Numbered from the stretch's first letter, positions 1 to 13,600 are shown. The stretch: 31,244 nucleotides of DNA from Elysia marginata (GCA_019649035.1 BMAT01007661.1:674688-705931), one strand, 5' to 3'. Program-made: numbers and translations. Notes: a model not told the origin generated them from the sequence alone.

Positions 1-48
1 GTATTGACTGAATAAACTTGAATTGAATTGAATTGAATTGAATTGAAA
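1..48 (+). repeat. retroelement 3' tail with AATTG pentamer run
   Basis: The window opens with a short unit containing AATAAA followed by about four tandem copies of the pentamer ttgaa/aattg. A short simple tail of this sort commonly ends SINEs and LINEs in invertebrates, so this is probably the 3' end of an element whose body lies left of the window. Only the tail is visible, so the family cannot be named. Confidence 0.45.
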
Positions 49-191
49 GAGAAAAAGGATATAAAATGTAGGTGTAGTTGAAGACGGCATAGGAAAACCG
101 AAATGTCCAACTGTTATCTAGGTTCGTATTACTTTTTTTTTCTTTTGTAAAACGAAGTAATAATCTGTAGGACTGCTTACTTCCATCAGAT

Positions 192-192
<1 letters not shown>

Positions 193-259
<67 letters not shown>

Positions 260-260
260 C

Positions 261-291
<31 letters not shown>

Positions 292-351
292 GACAGAGAG
301 ACAGAGAGAGACAGAGAGAGACATAGAGAGACAGAGAGAGACAGAGAGAGA
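193..351. repeat. GA / GACA compound microsatellite
   Basis: A pure (GA)n run of about 44 bases passes into (GACA)n and then mixed GACAGAGA units. All reading frames through it are low-complexity (RERE on one strand, SLSL on the other) and are not genes. Confidence 0.97.
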
Positions 352-878
352 GGAGTTATTAAAGGGGCGTATTCCACGGTTAGCACACAATGATAAGATA
401 AAATCTTACAGTTGTAGTACGTTTTTCGAGTCTGTCACAAATATATAGGCCAACTATCTCAGTAGGTAAGATATACCTCCAAGCTGACACAAGGGTTCGT
501 CAAAAAGAGCAGTATCATAGGCTTAGTAATTCTTCCACATTGTCTAGCGAACTTTATCAAGCGAAAGGATTTATATGGGGCGCAGAGGAAAGATCATGTG
601 ACTCGGACTGTTGCAATCAAGATTAGTTAAAAAGCGCAATCTTTACACCTTTGCCGTTTCATGTCGGTAACACAAGTACGTTGAATGACTATGAGGAGAT
701 AAACTAAAAACATCATGTCGGGTTGGGAACATCGAGCCTGTCTTCTACATTTCCATGCAGATGGTACATAAATCTAAAACGCTGAGTTTCTCGTACCAAT
801 ATAGCACACAACCACAGCTTTTTCACCCTCCTCCTCAATAAGTGTCATGATCATCATAATCACCACAACCACCATCAC

Positions 879-935
<57 letters not shown>
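879..935. repeat. (CAT)n trinucleotide microsatellite
   Basis: About 18 uninterrupted CAT/ATC units flanked by degenerate CAC/CAT triplets on both sides (roughly 845-960). Confidence 0.95.
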
Positions 936-2041
936 AACCACCAAACCACTACCGCTAAAATTGTGTCAAGGTCATTATTTTAATAAATTTTAAGCTTTAA
1001 GAGTTAATCTTGGGTATGGTGGTGATGATTGAGTGATTGTTGCAAGTGAGTTGGGCATTGTTTCGAGCCTGTAGTAAGAAGTAGGATTTGTTTAGTACAC
1101 GAAAGTTAAGAGCGTATAATTAAGAGATGACATCAGCGCGTGAGGATGTACTACAAAGGAATATTTTACTAAGCCACCACGCCAACTTCTTTTACGCTCC
1201 CTAGTGTCATTGTTGTCGAAAGTTAATGCATACAACATTTATAGATTGGTTTATAAAGGGTCACCATCCCCCTAGCAAACCACCAAAACACAACCACCAC
1301 CACTGTTATCATCAGGAGGGGAGAGGGGGGCGCAGTAGGCGCTAAATGTTTGTAATATTAAAACTGACGCAGATGCAGCTTATGGGAACCTGCTGTTGTA
1401 GGATTTATGGCAGATGCTCGATTTAAGCCATGAAAAACACCAGTCTTAGGTTGGCCAAGACCATTCGATCAATGCTCTAAATGCACCGGATTTTCACTTC
1501 ACTTATGTGGACAAACTATACAGAATTTATCAATGGGCGAAGCACCTTCAGCAGAGACTGATTTCTCTCCCCCCCCCCCAAATAAAATTCACTGAAACAA
1601 AACCATCAACGTCAGAGGACAGTTCTGGTCAGCTTCCCCTGCCCCCGCTTTTTTTTTCAAAATCGAGTCACATACATGTAAAAACACTATGCGAGAACAT
1701 CTTGAAAATTCTGAATTCTAAGTAATTAAAAAATATTAGCATAGCCAAACAAGATTAAAACCGTGAACAAGAGTTACAATTTCCGTTTTCATCAAGTGTG
1801 ATATAGACCCTGCTGGGTTGGGGTTTTGCCCAATCTGAGAATGCTCTGTATAGGGATGACTTGAAGATCTAGTGAGTGTGCTAGACCGATAGTGTCGTTC
1901 CTACAACGCCCCAATAAAAAGGAAAAACAACTAGGTAACCATTTTGTTACCTGGGCTTTATTACAACGACAATCCTCTCACTAGATGACAAAACCAATGA
2001 TAGAACTGGCAAGCATGTAACAGCTTTTATCTGGATACAAG

Positions 2042-2097
2042 ATTTTTTAGAAGTATAAGATTGAAAATTATTTTTTAGAAGAACAAGATTGAAAATC
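2042..2097. repeat. 28-bp tandem duplication
   Basis: Two head-to-tail copies (2042-2069 and 2070-2097) differing at about three positions. Both begin attttttagaag and end agattgaaaat. No gene is involved. Confidence 0.85.
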
Positions 2098-2340
2098 GTA
2101 ACGATGATCAAGTCTCGGAAGTACGCATCTTTGTGGAGTCAGTAGTTAGTCCTTTTTGCTCACCGCCTTTGATCAAAACACGGGTTTTATCAACAGATAA
2201 AAAGGACAGTACTATTATTCTCTACCATTTAAGCTTCACAATATTTTGGGTAAAAGAAAATGAAGAGCAACAAACTACCATCATGCACGTACTGACGGGA
2301 GCAACAAAATTAAAGTAGGCCAGTGCTATTGTCTGAAGGA

Positions 2341-2570
2341 TAAAATTCAGATGGCTAGGCCATATAGGTTAGAAATGAAATGGAGCACAACCGAACAAAA
2401 TTGTTCCAGATAATCTGTAGCTGATACAGAAATAAGATGAGGACCAACACTGGAGCTTAAAGACATGTTCAAATGTGGCATTGTCTTGAACGCACGGGAA
2501 GGAATCGCCGAGATTACCATGGGGAACAAATTTAAAAAAGGAGTCAATGCGATCGAAAGCTACACAAAAC
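2341..2570 (+). mobile_element. possible decayed non-LTR retroelement C-terminal fragment
   Basis: Broken translations resemble the region after the reverse-transcriptase domain in many invertebrate LINEs: an RWLGH-like string near 2347 and a PTL-x-x-KD-x-x-K string near 2449-2475, followed by a W/I-x-x-I-A-like segment. Stops and frameshifts interrupt it. The assignment rests on motif spacing alone; a chance resemblance is possible. Confidence 0.35.
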
Positions 2571-2802
2571 TAAGAAACTACAGGGATAGAAGGAAACACA
2601 ATCAACGCAGAGCAACTTTGCCTTGGTGACCAAACCTTGCACTTAAAATATTGAAAGACCCAAGAAAACACCAGCTTAAGAAAAGGTTGACTTAATATTT
2701 TCAGTCCATCCTCTACTTTCTTCTCGTGTCCTGTCTGGAGAAGAGCCATCCAACCAAACTTGTTCTCGGTCAGTCTTAAGTAGGAAAGTTGGGAAGCATA
2801 CT

Positions 2803-2902
2803 AGTTTGTCACAGGCCCAGTTTGTCACAAGCCCAGTCACAGGCCCAGTTTGCCACAGGACGAGTTTGCCACAGGACCAGTTTGTCACAAACCAAGTTTG
2901 TC
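2803..2902 (+). repeat. 16-bp minisatellite (left member of inverted pair)
   Basis: About six units of agtttgtcacaggccc with minor variants (gtcacaa, gccacagg) and one shortened unit. Its reverse complement is the core of the array at 3831-4013. Confidence 0.88.
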
Positions 2903-3830
2903 TTACTGTCAGGCACAACCCTCTTTGATTGGCTCAAATGTGCTATGCATGATGGATTTTTTTTTGTAAATAAAATTTTATTTTTATTTTTCAAGGGTGT
3001 AACAGAAACAAACCAATACAAAGGACAATACACAAAAAAATGGTCCAAATAGAGGGTAGTGGCCATACCAGCAATAATGATTAACGTCGCATACATACAC
3101 ATAATTGTGCTGCATGATGGAAGTTATCACTGACATTCTCAGAATAGTAGGCTAAATAAATCATTGTTTGTTTGGCATTTTTGAATTTTATTAAAAAACA
3201 CCATTCATTACCTTTACATAGTACAGTAATTTGATTAGTTTGATTTGCATAAAACGAAGAAACATTGAAAAAGATCAGCTGAATTAACATTATAAAGGAA
3301 CCATCTCTACACAAACAATTGTAGACCTGTATAAAGTAAGAAATCTTAAACTGCAATAACAGTATTAAAGTGCTATAACGTTATCAAATAATAAAGCGAT
3401 TCATTTATATGTCTTGTTTCAAGACATTATACAGACCGAAAGAGTTTGAATTGTGGAAAAAATATGTTCATTGCAACTGGAGATGAGAAGAAGAATATAT
3501 TGAAGGGTCTAAATTTATGTAGCCAATCAAAAATTTTGTAGCAACATAATACTTAAGTAATTGTATATTATGGTGCACCCCTGATTAGTCTAACAAAAGA
3601 GGAGAAAGTAATAATGTAATTATCTAAGTCCTACTCCGGCTAATCAGGAGGGGGAACAAACTTTGTCAACCTCTTGGTAACAGAAACATTAATTCTGATT
3701 TAAAAAAAGCGAAAAACAATTAAAAATTTCCAAGACCATTTATATCTTTAAAAGCAAAACGAGGACGATAAATATGGTTTGACAACATCAAAGAATAGAC
3801 GTACAAAATCCTGTCCTCCTAGTGCACGCC

Positions 3831-4013
3831 TGTGACAAACTGGTCCTGTGACAAAGTGCACCCTCCAAATGATAAACTGACAAACTGGTCCTGGGATAAA
3901 CTGACCCTCCAAATGATAAACTGTGACAAACTGAACCCTCCAAACTATAAACTGTGACAAACTGGACCCTCCAAATGATAAACTGTGACAAACTGGGCCT
4001 ATGACAAACTGCC
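3831..4013 (-). repeat. 31-bp minisatellite (right member of inverted pair)
   Basis: Units of about 31 bp built from a 16-bp core (tgtgacaaactggacc, the reverse complement of the left-array unit) plus a 15-bp spacer (ctccaaatgataaac). Units at both edges lack the spacer and revert to about 16 bp, suggesting the 31-bp unit evolved from the 16-bp one. Confidence 0.88.
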
Positions 4014-4330
4014 GAAACTGGACACCCCCCGGAAAGTTGTTGCTATTAATATTTGCCATTTATTTGGAGCCCACTTTTTTCAAAGAATGTTGTGGTTTGT
4101 CTACCGTGACTTCGCCCACCTTGCCAATGTGTCTTATTAAATTTTGATGATCTCTCGAATTGAGTGTTTCTTAAAATTAATACAATATATATTGTCACCT
4201 TGTATAATGGTTTCTTTATTTTATGATTAATAACATCTGTGGGACCTCAGTACCGCAATGACCGTCCACATAAGTAAAAAGAGCTGTACCGGTAGATCTA
4301 AGCCTATATACTGACAGTCACCAATGTAAT

Positions 4331-4460
4331 AGCCAATGAGTTATTTACAGTTCAGGCCTATCACATGATACGATCATATGACCGCTTCTATGTCAACATA
4401 GGACGAGCTTGAAAGAGGAACTAATCTAATGATTTTATCCAGCAAAAGAAGATCACATGC
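4331..4460 (+). promoter_or_regulatory. GLMP upstream region with E-box/M-box cores
   Basis: Upstream of the GLMP start codon lie a CCAAT box (4331-4338 region) and two TCACATG cores: tcacatga at 4361-4368 and tcacatgc at 4453-4460. In vertebrates, MiT/TFE factors, which control lysosomal genes, bind TCACATGA-type sites as well as CACGTG. The transcription start is not visible, so promoter assignment is by position only. Confidence 0.3.
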
Positions 4461-4612
4461 TGGGTCTATAACTTCAATTAGATCTTACTATTGAAAAATC
4501 CGTTAGTAAAATTTTGACGCCACCTCAATATTATCCACGTATTGAAAAAAAAAATAAGCAGGATTTAAAAATTCCTACCGGGAGTTCAATCAAGACACAG
4601 ACAAGGTGAAAC

Positions 4613-4699
4613 ATGGCAGAAACGTCAGCGCTGAAGCTCTTACAAGCCTGTACAACTGTTTTGCTTTTGCTTTCTAGTAGCGAGGCAATAAACAGAAAG
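4613..4699 (+). CDS. GLMP: GLMP exon 1: signal peptide
   Basis: Encodes 29 residues: a short polar start, a hydrophobic core (TTVLLLLSSS) and a likely cleavage region around SSSEA. The donor is AAG|GTCAGT, phase 0. Intron 1 (4700-6359) shows no repeats or genes beyond AT-rich sequence. Confidence 0.88.
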
Positions 4700-7600
4700 G
4701 TCAGTTTCAAACGGTTCATTCAGCCTATCCACAATTGTAGTTTGACATGACTTTTTTTTTTACAAGAGATTGAAGGCTCACCATGATATATTGATAATGA
4801 TTAGGATCTAGAGATCTATGGAAGTGTCTTCAGAGAACAGCATTCGTGTCTCCCAAGACATATGATAGACCAAGATTCGGGTCTCTCTAGACATCTGGCT
4901 AGGGAGACCAAGAAGAGGAAAAAATGAGCATGGGCAGAAGATTTAAAAAAGAAAAACAACAGTTTTTAAAAGTAAGATGCATTGACAGGAAATTGGCACG
5001 CCTGGAAATCATTACACAGTTGCCTGAGTTGGCCTATTATTAGTATTAAAGTTATAAGCCAGTAGTATACCTTCAGCATAAGCAAGCAAAGTTTTTACCT
5101 CAGACTTATTTGGGTGACCTAAGATCAAACCTCCTGCCCAACCCCCACTCCTCGTCTAGTCCTAGTCACTCAACAGGTAGACTGTACTTTGTTAACAACA
5201 ACATTAAAGTCAGACTGCATGTCATTGCAAAACCAAAATAGCCACAGTAAAGATTTCCAAACTAGTTGGTCCTTTGTGAGCCAGTGGCAAACACATTTAT
5301 ATGGCTTGTTTAAATAGTCGTTAATAAATCTAATAAGCAACCACAGCCAAACAAAATATGCTTTTTGATATCTCTTTTTAACTACCGATACCATTAACTT
5401 AAGTGAAAACCAAAATAATTTATATAGCCAAAGTAGGCTAAAAATGTCAAATGTCATTCACATGAGCCTGCATTCAGAATTAGGGTTGCTTATAATGATA
5501 CATGTGCATCTGACTTACACTAAGTTTTATTCTTTATCTTAGGGAAGCTTGGAAAACGTTGCTCAGCAGAAATACTTTGAATCATTTTTGTTGAAAAATT
5601 TATTTTCTCTTTAAAGCAGTAGCTTTAACTGCCGCAAACAGTTTTTCTGTAAACTACAAGCTTGTAAAATCAAAGAAAAAAAACCTAGATGTTAATCTTT
5701 GTTTTAAAAAGACAGCCCAAAACATGATGTGCTTTAATTTCAATTTGACCGGAAAAATAAAAGCAACACAAAAGAAAATGGGACAATGAGCTTATAAATT
5801 GACCTCTTTCTACCTTTTCTAAGGCTTACATGTACCACACATTGTTCATAAAAATAAAGAGCTGCATGACAGTAAATTTACTAGAAATGGGTCATCGTTT
5901 ACTTTAAGGAAACTTTTTGTCTGATGTCATGGCTTTCTCAGGCTTGCACGAAATGAGAAGTACAAGACACAATAAGAATCTTGTATCAGTGTTTGGGTGC
6001 AGAATAATACTGGTAAAACCTAAATCTGAATTGTATACCAAAAAACACAGAGACAACTTTCATGGGAAATTCGAACTGAATTTATTTATGAAATAACCAT
6101 GAATGAATCAGGGTCTCAGCAATAAAGATTTTGATGAAGATGGAAGTTTAGAGTTAATACTGAAGGACTTCAAATCATAGCTCTAGCTCATATTTGAAAA
6201 CACTTTACTGGTTTGTAATGGAAGTTTTTAGAACTTGAATGCATCATTTTTAATGTTTATATTTGAAGTTTATTCGACTATAACATGATGTATTTCTTGC
6301 CCTTTTGATCGTCACTATTTATTTGATTCTTTTGTTCTTGTTTTGTTCCACTTACACAGATAGCGACTGTTTTTTGGCCCAACTGCAATGATTTTCAAAA
6401 TAGTTGCCAAATAGCTCGAAGTCTAGGTAACAATGTAGTGTACACCAAAGCATCCACAACCAAGCATGATAACCTCTATTATGTGTTCAGCACCATCGGT
6501 ATTCCCACCATTGTACTAGCCAGGGCAACTGGAGCGGACTCTGACCTCATGTTTAACTGGGACAAACTGATGAGTAACAAATTGGAAAACTCTATCTATT
6601 TCAAGAAAGCTGAAGGTTTGAAGGTGGACTACATATTTGCCGTTGCTTTTACAAGAGTGAGTTTAATCTGAGTAAATTTGTTAATGTGCATGACTAATAT
6701 AAAGACTCAAAGTTACATGATTTTGGAGCATAAGGATTAAGGTTATTGTTTAGCAGTGCGAATAAAAGGTCCAAAATAGCAGGAAAATAGATTCTATTTG
6801 ACAGCAAGTTTTCAGATTTACAGGGTTGTCAATGTTTTTCCATCTTTTAGTGTTTTGCTGTGTTTTTCTTAAGCTCAAAAGCAAGAAAGTTACCAAAATT
6901 ATGTGAATTTTCAATAATATACTTCTAATGAATCCAAAAGTGAAATTGATGATGAATAAACTGCATGTATTTTCTTTAACCTCTTCGTGACATATAACGT
7001 ACGCTGTACATCCTATTTGTTTTAATGACAAGATGCACCAGGTTTTTCAGTTCCCTATGATGCTTAGTCATACAATGTATGTCATGTGTTTTGCTCTGCG
7101 TAAGAGGGATATTTAAGGCAGAGTTATTTGAATTCTGACAATATAATTGGAGTTCAGCAATGTTAAAAATATGCAAATAATCCTTTATCTAACCAAAAAC
7201 TGCCATGTCATGGCGATTGACAGAACCTACATCACGAAGGGGTTAAAGTTTAAACTTAAATTTGATTGTCAAAAGACCAATATGATTCCTCTTATATATT
7301 TTTTACCATTGTACTTTTAATTTCTTTCTTAGGGTGAATGGTGTAGTAAATCTATTTCTCAGTAGTTTATGTAGGGTTATCTTTTCAAATTTTTGGTTTG
7401 CATGTTGATAAGTGAATTTGCCTTTTTTGTTTACTTAAAAAAAAAACCAGTCGAGTTCTCAAAGAAAAACCTACAACAAAAATTTTCTCAAACTTTAACT
7501 TATAATATTTTTCATATATTAAATTTGTCAAAGTTATTTTGAATTATCAGTCAGTTATTTGTACAGATAGATATGCATTTTCTCCATTTGATAATTTTTG

Positions 7601-10600
7601 GTGGAAATAGAGACTTGCTCTATAGTTGGTTTTAAACTTGTTTTTGTTAAACTCTCCTATAAATGAACAGCTGTTGCTAAGAAACTTATTTCTGACTTGG
7701 TATTAGTAATACTTACTTGGCCTAAAATACTGTTATCCTCTCTATCTCTTTTCTGACTGTCTTATTTTATCTCTCTTTTATTATTTTGTTTTTAAGATGA
7801 AAACTACCTTCGCATATCAGATTTTCTCTTTAGTTTAACTGACCTAGGGGTGTTCCTTGTTTTCAGTTGATTGAGTTCAATGACATTCCTGACTCTGCTA
7901 GTCTCAACGACAAGAAACTAAAACCAGAGGATTGGGTTTTCCGTAACTTCACTGATTTTTTCTGGGATACACTTCCTCTAAAAAGCAATGAAAACAAATT
8001 TGTTTTCAACACAACCTCTGATTTTTTTCTTCCGGAGGAATCAAACAATGGAAGTCTGAGTTTTTCAGTAAGTACGGTAGTGCATTCAAACTTTGTCTCA
8101 ATCAAAGTGAGACAGATACAATTAACACAGCTTGCTTTCATTACATTAATCAAGCTGAAAATTAAGATATATACATTTTGAGAAGAATGGGGCTGGATTT
8201 ATCGACAATTATCACAATTATTTTTGTCAAGAGTGTAACTAGACCTACTTTGTAAATGTTAGATTTGTACACTATAGAATTTAGGGAAAGCTAAAAAATT
8301 TTTAAGACTACTACAAAATACTGATATTAAATGCAGTGTAAAAGAGGATTTCTCAGAACAAACTGATTAGAGAGAGATACAATACAAATATGAGGGATGA
8401 TAAAAAAGCAGTTGCCCTAACTATGAATGAATAATTTCATGAAATTTTCAGGAACTGGTTACTGCAATAAGTTCCTTAGAAGATGAAATAGAAAACATTG
8501 AAAAATTCCGCTGACCAGTTTTTTGAGCAACAGCATACCAAAGGAAATGCACTATAACATCATCTTTATAAAAAAGGAGCCTTTTTGTTATCACAATGGC
8601 ATCATTTGAGATTGGCTCAGTCATTAAGTGCCTGTGTGTAAACGGAAAAACACCATCTGAAATACACAATGAACTGTATGAAGAGGATGATAGAACATGT
8701 CCATCATATAGTGCAGTGAAATTTTGGGTAAGAAGACTCAAATGTGGACATCTTAATGTGGCAGATGAACCACATTCTGATTGCTGTCAAAATGGTATTA
8801 CTGAAATCAATCCAGCCAAAATTAAAGAACTTATTCTATAAGATCGACAAATTACAATAAGGGATATTGTAAATGAAACTTCTCTTTTGTATGGAACAGT
8901 GTGAACCATTTGGGATAAACATTTGTGCATACCAAAAGTATTGATTTGTGATATGGAAGAAATGCATTACTTTGTATGACTACTAAGTAGAAAAGTAAAA
9001 ATATGTATGCAAAATTTCAAGAAAATCTGAGCTTTCTTTCATAGTTAGGGCAACTGTTTTTTTTCATCCATCTTATGTAAGCTTTATTCTCTGAAGCAAA
9101 AGGAAATTTATTTTGTGATTCAGACTTGTTCTGAATACAAAGTTGCTTGACCTATTAAACATGGTTTCGACGACATCATCAATTTTTATTTACAGTTTCT
9201 TATATCGTTGAAAAAATGCTTTGAGGTCTTTATGAATCACAAAATTTTTTACAATAATTTAGGTAGGTTTAATAATTTTATTTTAGTAAAAGTCTTTTTG
9301 GAAGAAGTAGCCACTAAATTTTTTGAAACATTTTACAGAGATTAAAAAAATGTAAGCAACTTCAGTCTTTGTTTTTGTTTTGTTTTTTACCGCCAGAAGT
9401 GATTCTATACAAACAAGACTCTACAACTGAAATATATGTGTATAATAGTCTTGTGAAATAAATGAATTTGCAGAATAAATTATTGTGAATGTAATACAGA
9501 GATATAAATACACTGTATATATTTCAAGAACATGATAACAAAACTAACTTGGAACAGCGTGGCTCAGTGGTTAGCGCGTCAGACTTGAAATCCGGCAGTT
9601 GCGAGTTTGTTTCTCAACCATGACGCATGTTGTTACTGCCTTCAGAAAGCAATTTATCCACACTTTCTGCAGTCCACCTAATGTAAAATATTTACCTAGC
9701 CAAAGGCAGTGCTTGAAGTTTTTGGTATGTTTGTATTTGAGTGCCTAACAGGCAACCGTACTGTAATATATTACAATTTGTAGGGTAGCTCTATGTTTAA
9801 AATTTTTTAATCAAATTCCCTATAGAAGAAAATGCTAATGTTTCAATGTTCCCTTGCAGGTCATCTAAATCACTTTGTTAGACTGTTATTATTCGATTTC
9901 GATTACTTTTTTTGTAAAAAGAATCATTCATAAGTATAACACCTGTTTCACAGTTTCAAGTCTGTGGAAGTGGTGGTCGTGCCAGTGAGTTGCCAGCCTT
10001 GGAGAAAACAGCAAACTTAACCCAACTTGATTTTGTCCTTGCAAACTACACACCGACTTTCTCCAAGTCTCGCTTTGCTTTAGAAGCTGTGCTTGTGAGC
10101 CTTTCCAACAACAAGAAGATGGCAATAGATGAGACCCAGTCCATTGATGATGAGTACAGTCCTGGTGTGTTCCGAGTAAGTTCTTGAGTTTGTTTTACCA
10201 TTTGCAGAACCTGTATCAGTTTTTGTTTTATTCAAAGGCGTTCACTTTTAATGTAGGTTCATCATCTCTGATTTAGTGAAAATTTTTATAAAGAAGTAAA
10301 TTTATCCATTTTTTTCCTTTTTGCTTACAAATAATCACATTTCCCGGGTAAAATTTTTGTACAATTTATTTGTGATTTATTGATTTATCTGAACAGATGT
10401 TTAAGGAGGTATATATTTTCTTTCATACAATATTTTGTTGACTTTTACCCCATCAATCTGCATTGCAAGCTGGCTTACAACTGACACCATTGCTGTGCTT
10501 CTTCTAGAAATATAAGGAAATATAATGAATCTAACTCATCTTTGCTCTCTCTTCTGTTGGAAGAGAATGAATTGATGTGGTGCTTTGAACATAATAATTA

Positions 10601-13600
10601 ATTGAAAACCTTTATTGAAACCACAAACCCTTTCAAATTCTTTTCTTGAAATTTCTGAAACGAGCTATGGTATTCATACCCAAAAAAATTGTACATTATC
10701 ACCAATAATACTGACTATGATTAAAGTAACTTATGTTTTATTTTTTCTCTCTTAGATCAATAACTTGCTGTCAAACCCAAGCCACCAAATGACAGCCGGT
10801 TTTCTTCAGTGGAAACCAGTTAGCTACCTCAGCAACGACAGAGGTCGCAAATCTGCCACCAAGGTGAAACATTATGAAATTGTTGACACAAGAGACAGAG
10901 ATTTGGCAATGTCACAAGTCCAAAGTAGCGTTGTTGGAGCTTTGTTTGGCGATATATGGAATCGCACTGATGTCATTATCAAGTCTACCAATATTTCTTT
11001 TGGTTTGAATGGTGACGGTTTCTACCTTAAGAATAACTACACTGTATGGTGAGTATTTTAGTAGAGGCTAATGATTTATAATTTACATACTTATTATTTA
11101 TTGTCATAAATATGTCAGGCTGTTAGGAGTATTGGTTTTGTGTAAAAGATAACTTTTTGTACAGAAATATTTATGATATCTTAATGCTGGAACACTCATT
11201 GTGTTATAAATACAACTAGTATAAAGCATTGAATTTATGAGTATATATGTATTGTCCTAACCATTGTGTGACTCTCATGACTTGCCTTATGAGAATTAAA
11301 TACAAAACCTCTTGTACTTTTTGAATTCATGTCAAAATCACAGGCAACTAAAAATGTGATTTTTTCATGTCAATATTCCTTACATGGTAATTATTTTTTA
11401 ATTCTGCATGTCGTCATCCGGAAAATCAGTTGCACCCAAAATTTTGTGTTAATCTTGTTACATATTTCAAGCAAGACATGTGACATAATTTTTAGTTCTG
11501 AAATATATTTTCTTTAGCCCCAAAGTCCAACATGACATATCACTGAAAACATCATACAATTTTTTTTTGTCACAGGCTTATATTATAATAATGTATCTTA
11601 GGTTTACGTGTGACCTTTTTAAATCCTTCAAAACCGAATTAATCTTATAATTTTATGGAAGGTAGCCTTTTATTATTCTTTTTAAAAGTACCTCTCTAGA
11701 GCACAATTTGGAAAATTATTGGATTAATGATGTTCTCAATACAGCTGTCTAAAGATAAAATATTTTACCAACAAAAATTATCCTTGTTTTACTGTTAATT
11801 TTAAGTAAATTAATTGTCATGCACAAGAACAAATGAGAAATGCAACAGTTCTGTTACATTTACTTGCTTTATATAGTTTACAAGACAGAGAGTTTAGATG
11901 TTGGATAGCGTTTATTAAGAGTTAAAAAGACATAGAGATTACTTAGATGTGGGATAATGTTTGTTACAAGAAAGAAAGTGAGATGTGGGATAATGTTAAG
12001 AGTGTATAAGACTGAAAGCTTAGATATGGGATGATTTATATTACAAGCAAGAATGGTTAGATTATGTAAGGAGTTATTACTTATAAAGTTGAGTCCAGAT
12101 GACTCAAACATGGATAACTCAATGCAAATGAATAATGCAGGTAAATCAACAATTGCTTCAAATATTTTACTCATCTTTTATGAGCAGTGTTTTATCATTC
12201 GGCCTTATATGCTGGGGGGAAATTTATGTAAGCACGACAAGGAGTGCCTGAACAAAATTATTAGGAAAGGGGGTCGAGTGGTGGGTAAAAACCAAGACGA
12301 TTCAGACACTATCTGCGGAAGGAGAACAAAACAAAAGACAGACTGTATATGAAATGACCTAACACAACCTTTATGGACAGAGTTTAGCACGAGAGTCATT
12401 GAGCGTAGTGGAAGGCTAAGGGCCCCAAAAGCTAGAACAGAGATACGCTAACTCGTTTATACCTAGATCGATTTCGTTACACAATAAAAATTTTAAAAGA
12501 ATGTTTCCCACAATCTAGATCTAAATACTCCATACTTATATTGCCAATAATTTTTATGCTAAGAATATACTTTGATAGCTTTTTAAAAATGTGTTATTAG
12601 TATATAGATAATTATTATTTATTAAAAGGGTGTGATTTAAAGTTAAAGTTAATGATTTATACTAACATATTTAATTTATACGTTCTATGTCTATGTTCAT
12701 AACTGTTTTTTGTTTTTTATGAGAAGCTTGTCCCAAGAATTTCCCCTAGTGGGATCAATATTGAATTTTGAATCTTTGAAACTCAAAGAATACTGTTCAA
12801 GTGAGCGAGTCGCTTAGAGAGGCTTAGCAAGGACCTTACCCATGAAGCTCCTTTTTTAAGGAGTGTAGTGGCGACTTGGTATAAGCTATGTTTCTCTAAG
12901 TGGCAAGGCGGTGGGTGCCGAAGCATTTATAAGTCGAAGGTTGGAATCATACTAAGGTCAGACATTTCGGGCATTTCCACTGAAAAGCCTACTTCTCTCC
13001 ACTGCTAATTTCATACCTTTATAATATTTCAATCATTTGTTTAATCCAAACTGCATTTACATTAGCACTAGCACTTTTATTTCTCTGTAGTAAAGCATAC
13101 TGAAAAGGCAAAATATGTATATTTTAAAGTTAAATTTTGTTACAATGGGATTCAAAATATCCGGACTGGACTGTTTTGTTATCCTTTACTTTCTCCAAGG
13201 CATTTTACTAATTTCCTGAAGAATAACTTTTATTAGGACTGTTTGAAATAGGTGAAGAACACTTGTGGCAAGCTGAATGTTTGCATATCGCCTAGTGCCA
13301 ATACACAAAAATGTCATGTTAGGCAAAAAAAAAAAATATGCTAATGCAGTCTAATCATGCACATTGCTGCTGCATTTTCAGTTTGTGGCATAGTGATTCC
13401 TGCTTTCATCTTCCTATTTTTCATATTGTAACTATCAGTAGCAGAAGGTCAGCTTTTGAGGTAGAATGCAAATAATTATTAATATTTGCTTAATTCCAAA
13501 CTTGGCTGATTATGGCATTTGGTGTTTGCAAAAAGGCTTTTAATTCATGTTGCCTACCCTCACCCATATAAAAAGTTATAAGCTAGAGGAGAGGCAGTAT

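Larger units (their letters stand above)
352..2340. other. gene-free region
   Basis: No convincing coding sequence on either strand. The open frames here are short, lack splice context and show no protein-like composition. It contains the CAT array and the 28-bp duplication listed separately, plus short C and T homopolymers near 1570 and 1650. Confidence 0.7.
2803..4013. mobile_element. candidate foldback-like element with minisatellite arms
   Basis: Two arrays of one core unit in opposite orientation flank about 930 bp of AT-rich non-coding DNA. Long terminal inverted repeats made of short tandem repeats are the hallmark of foldback-type DNA elements. I see no transposase and no convincing target-site duplication, so the outer limits are uncertain and a simple inversion of one minisatellite is an alternative. 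Confidence 0.4.

Noticed and set aside
118-393. Open frames through the GA/GACA array
   Set aside because: Low-complexity translations of a microsatellite on both strands.
2803-4013. CRISPR array
   Set aside because: Repeats are directly tandem without unique spacers, and the window is eukaryotic.
3748-4059. Minus-strand frames with repeated FGGS / SQFI strings
   Set aside because: They are translations of the 31-bp minisatellite.
9553-9626. A functional tRNA gene
   Set aside because: The A box is good but the B box is degenerate and the acceptor stem does not pair; a SINE head fits better.
10765-11052. GLMP exon 5 starting at the internal ATG of the open frame
   Set aside because: The exon begins nine bases earlier at the acceptor ctcttag; the TTG leucine region is internal to the protein.
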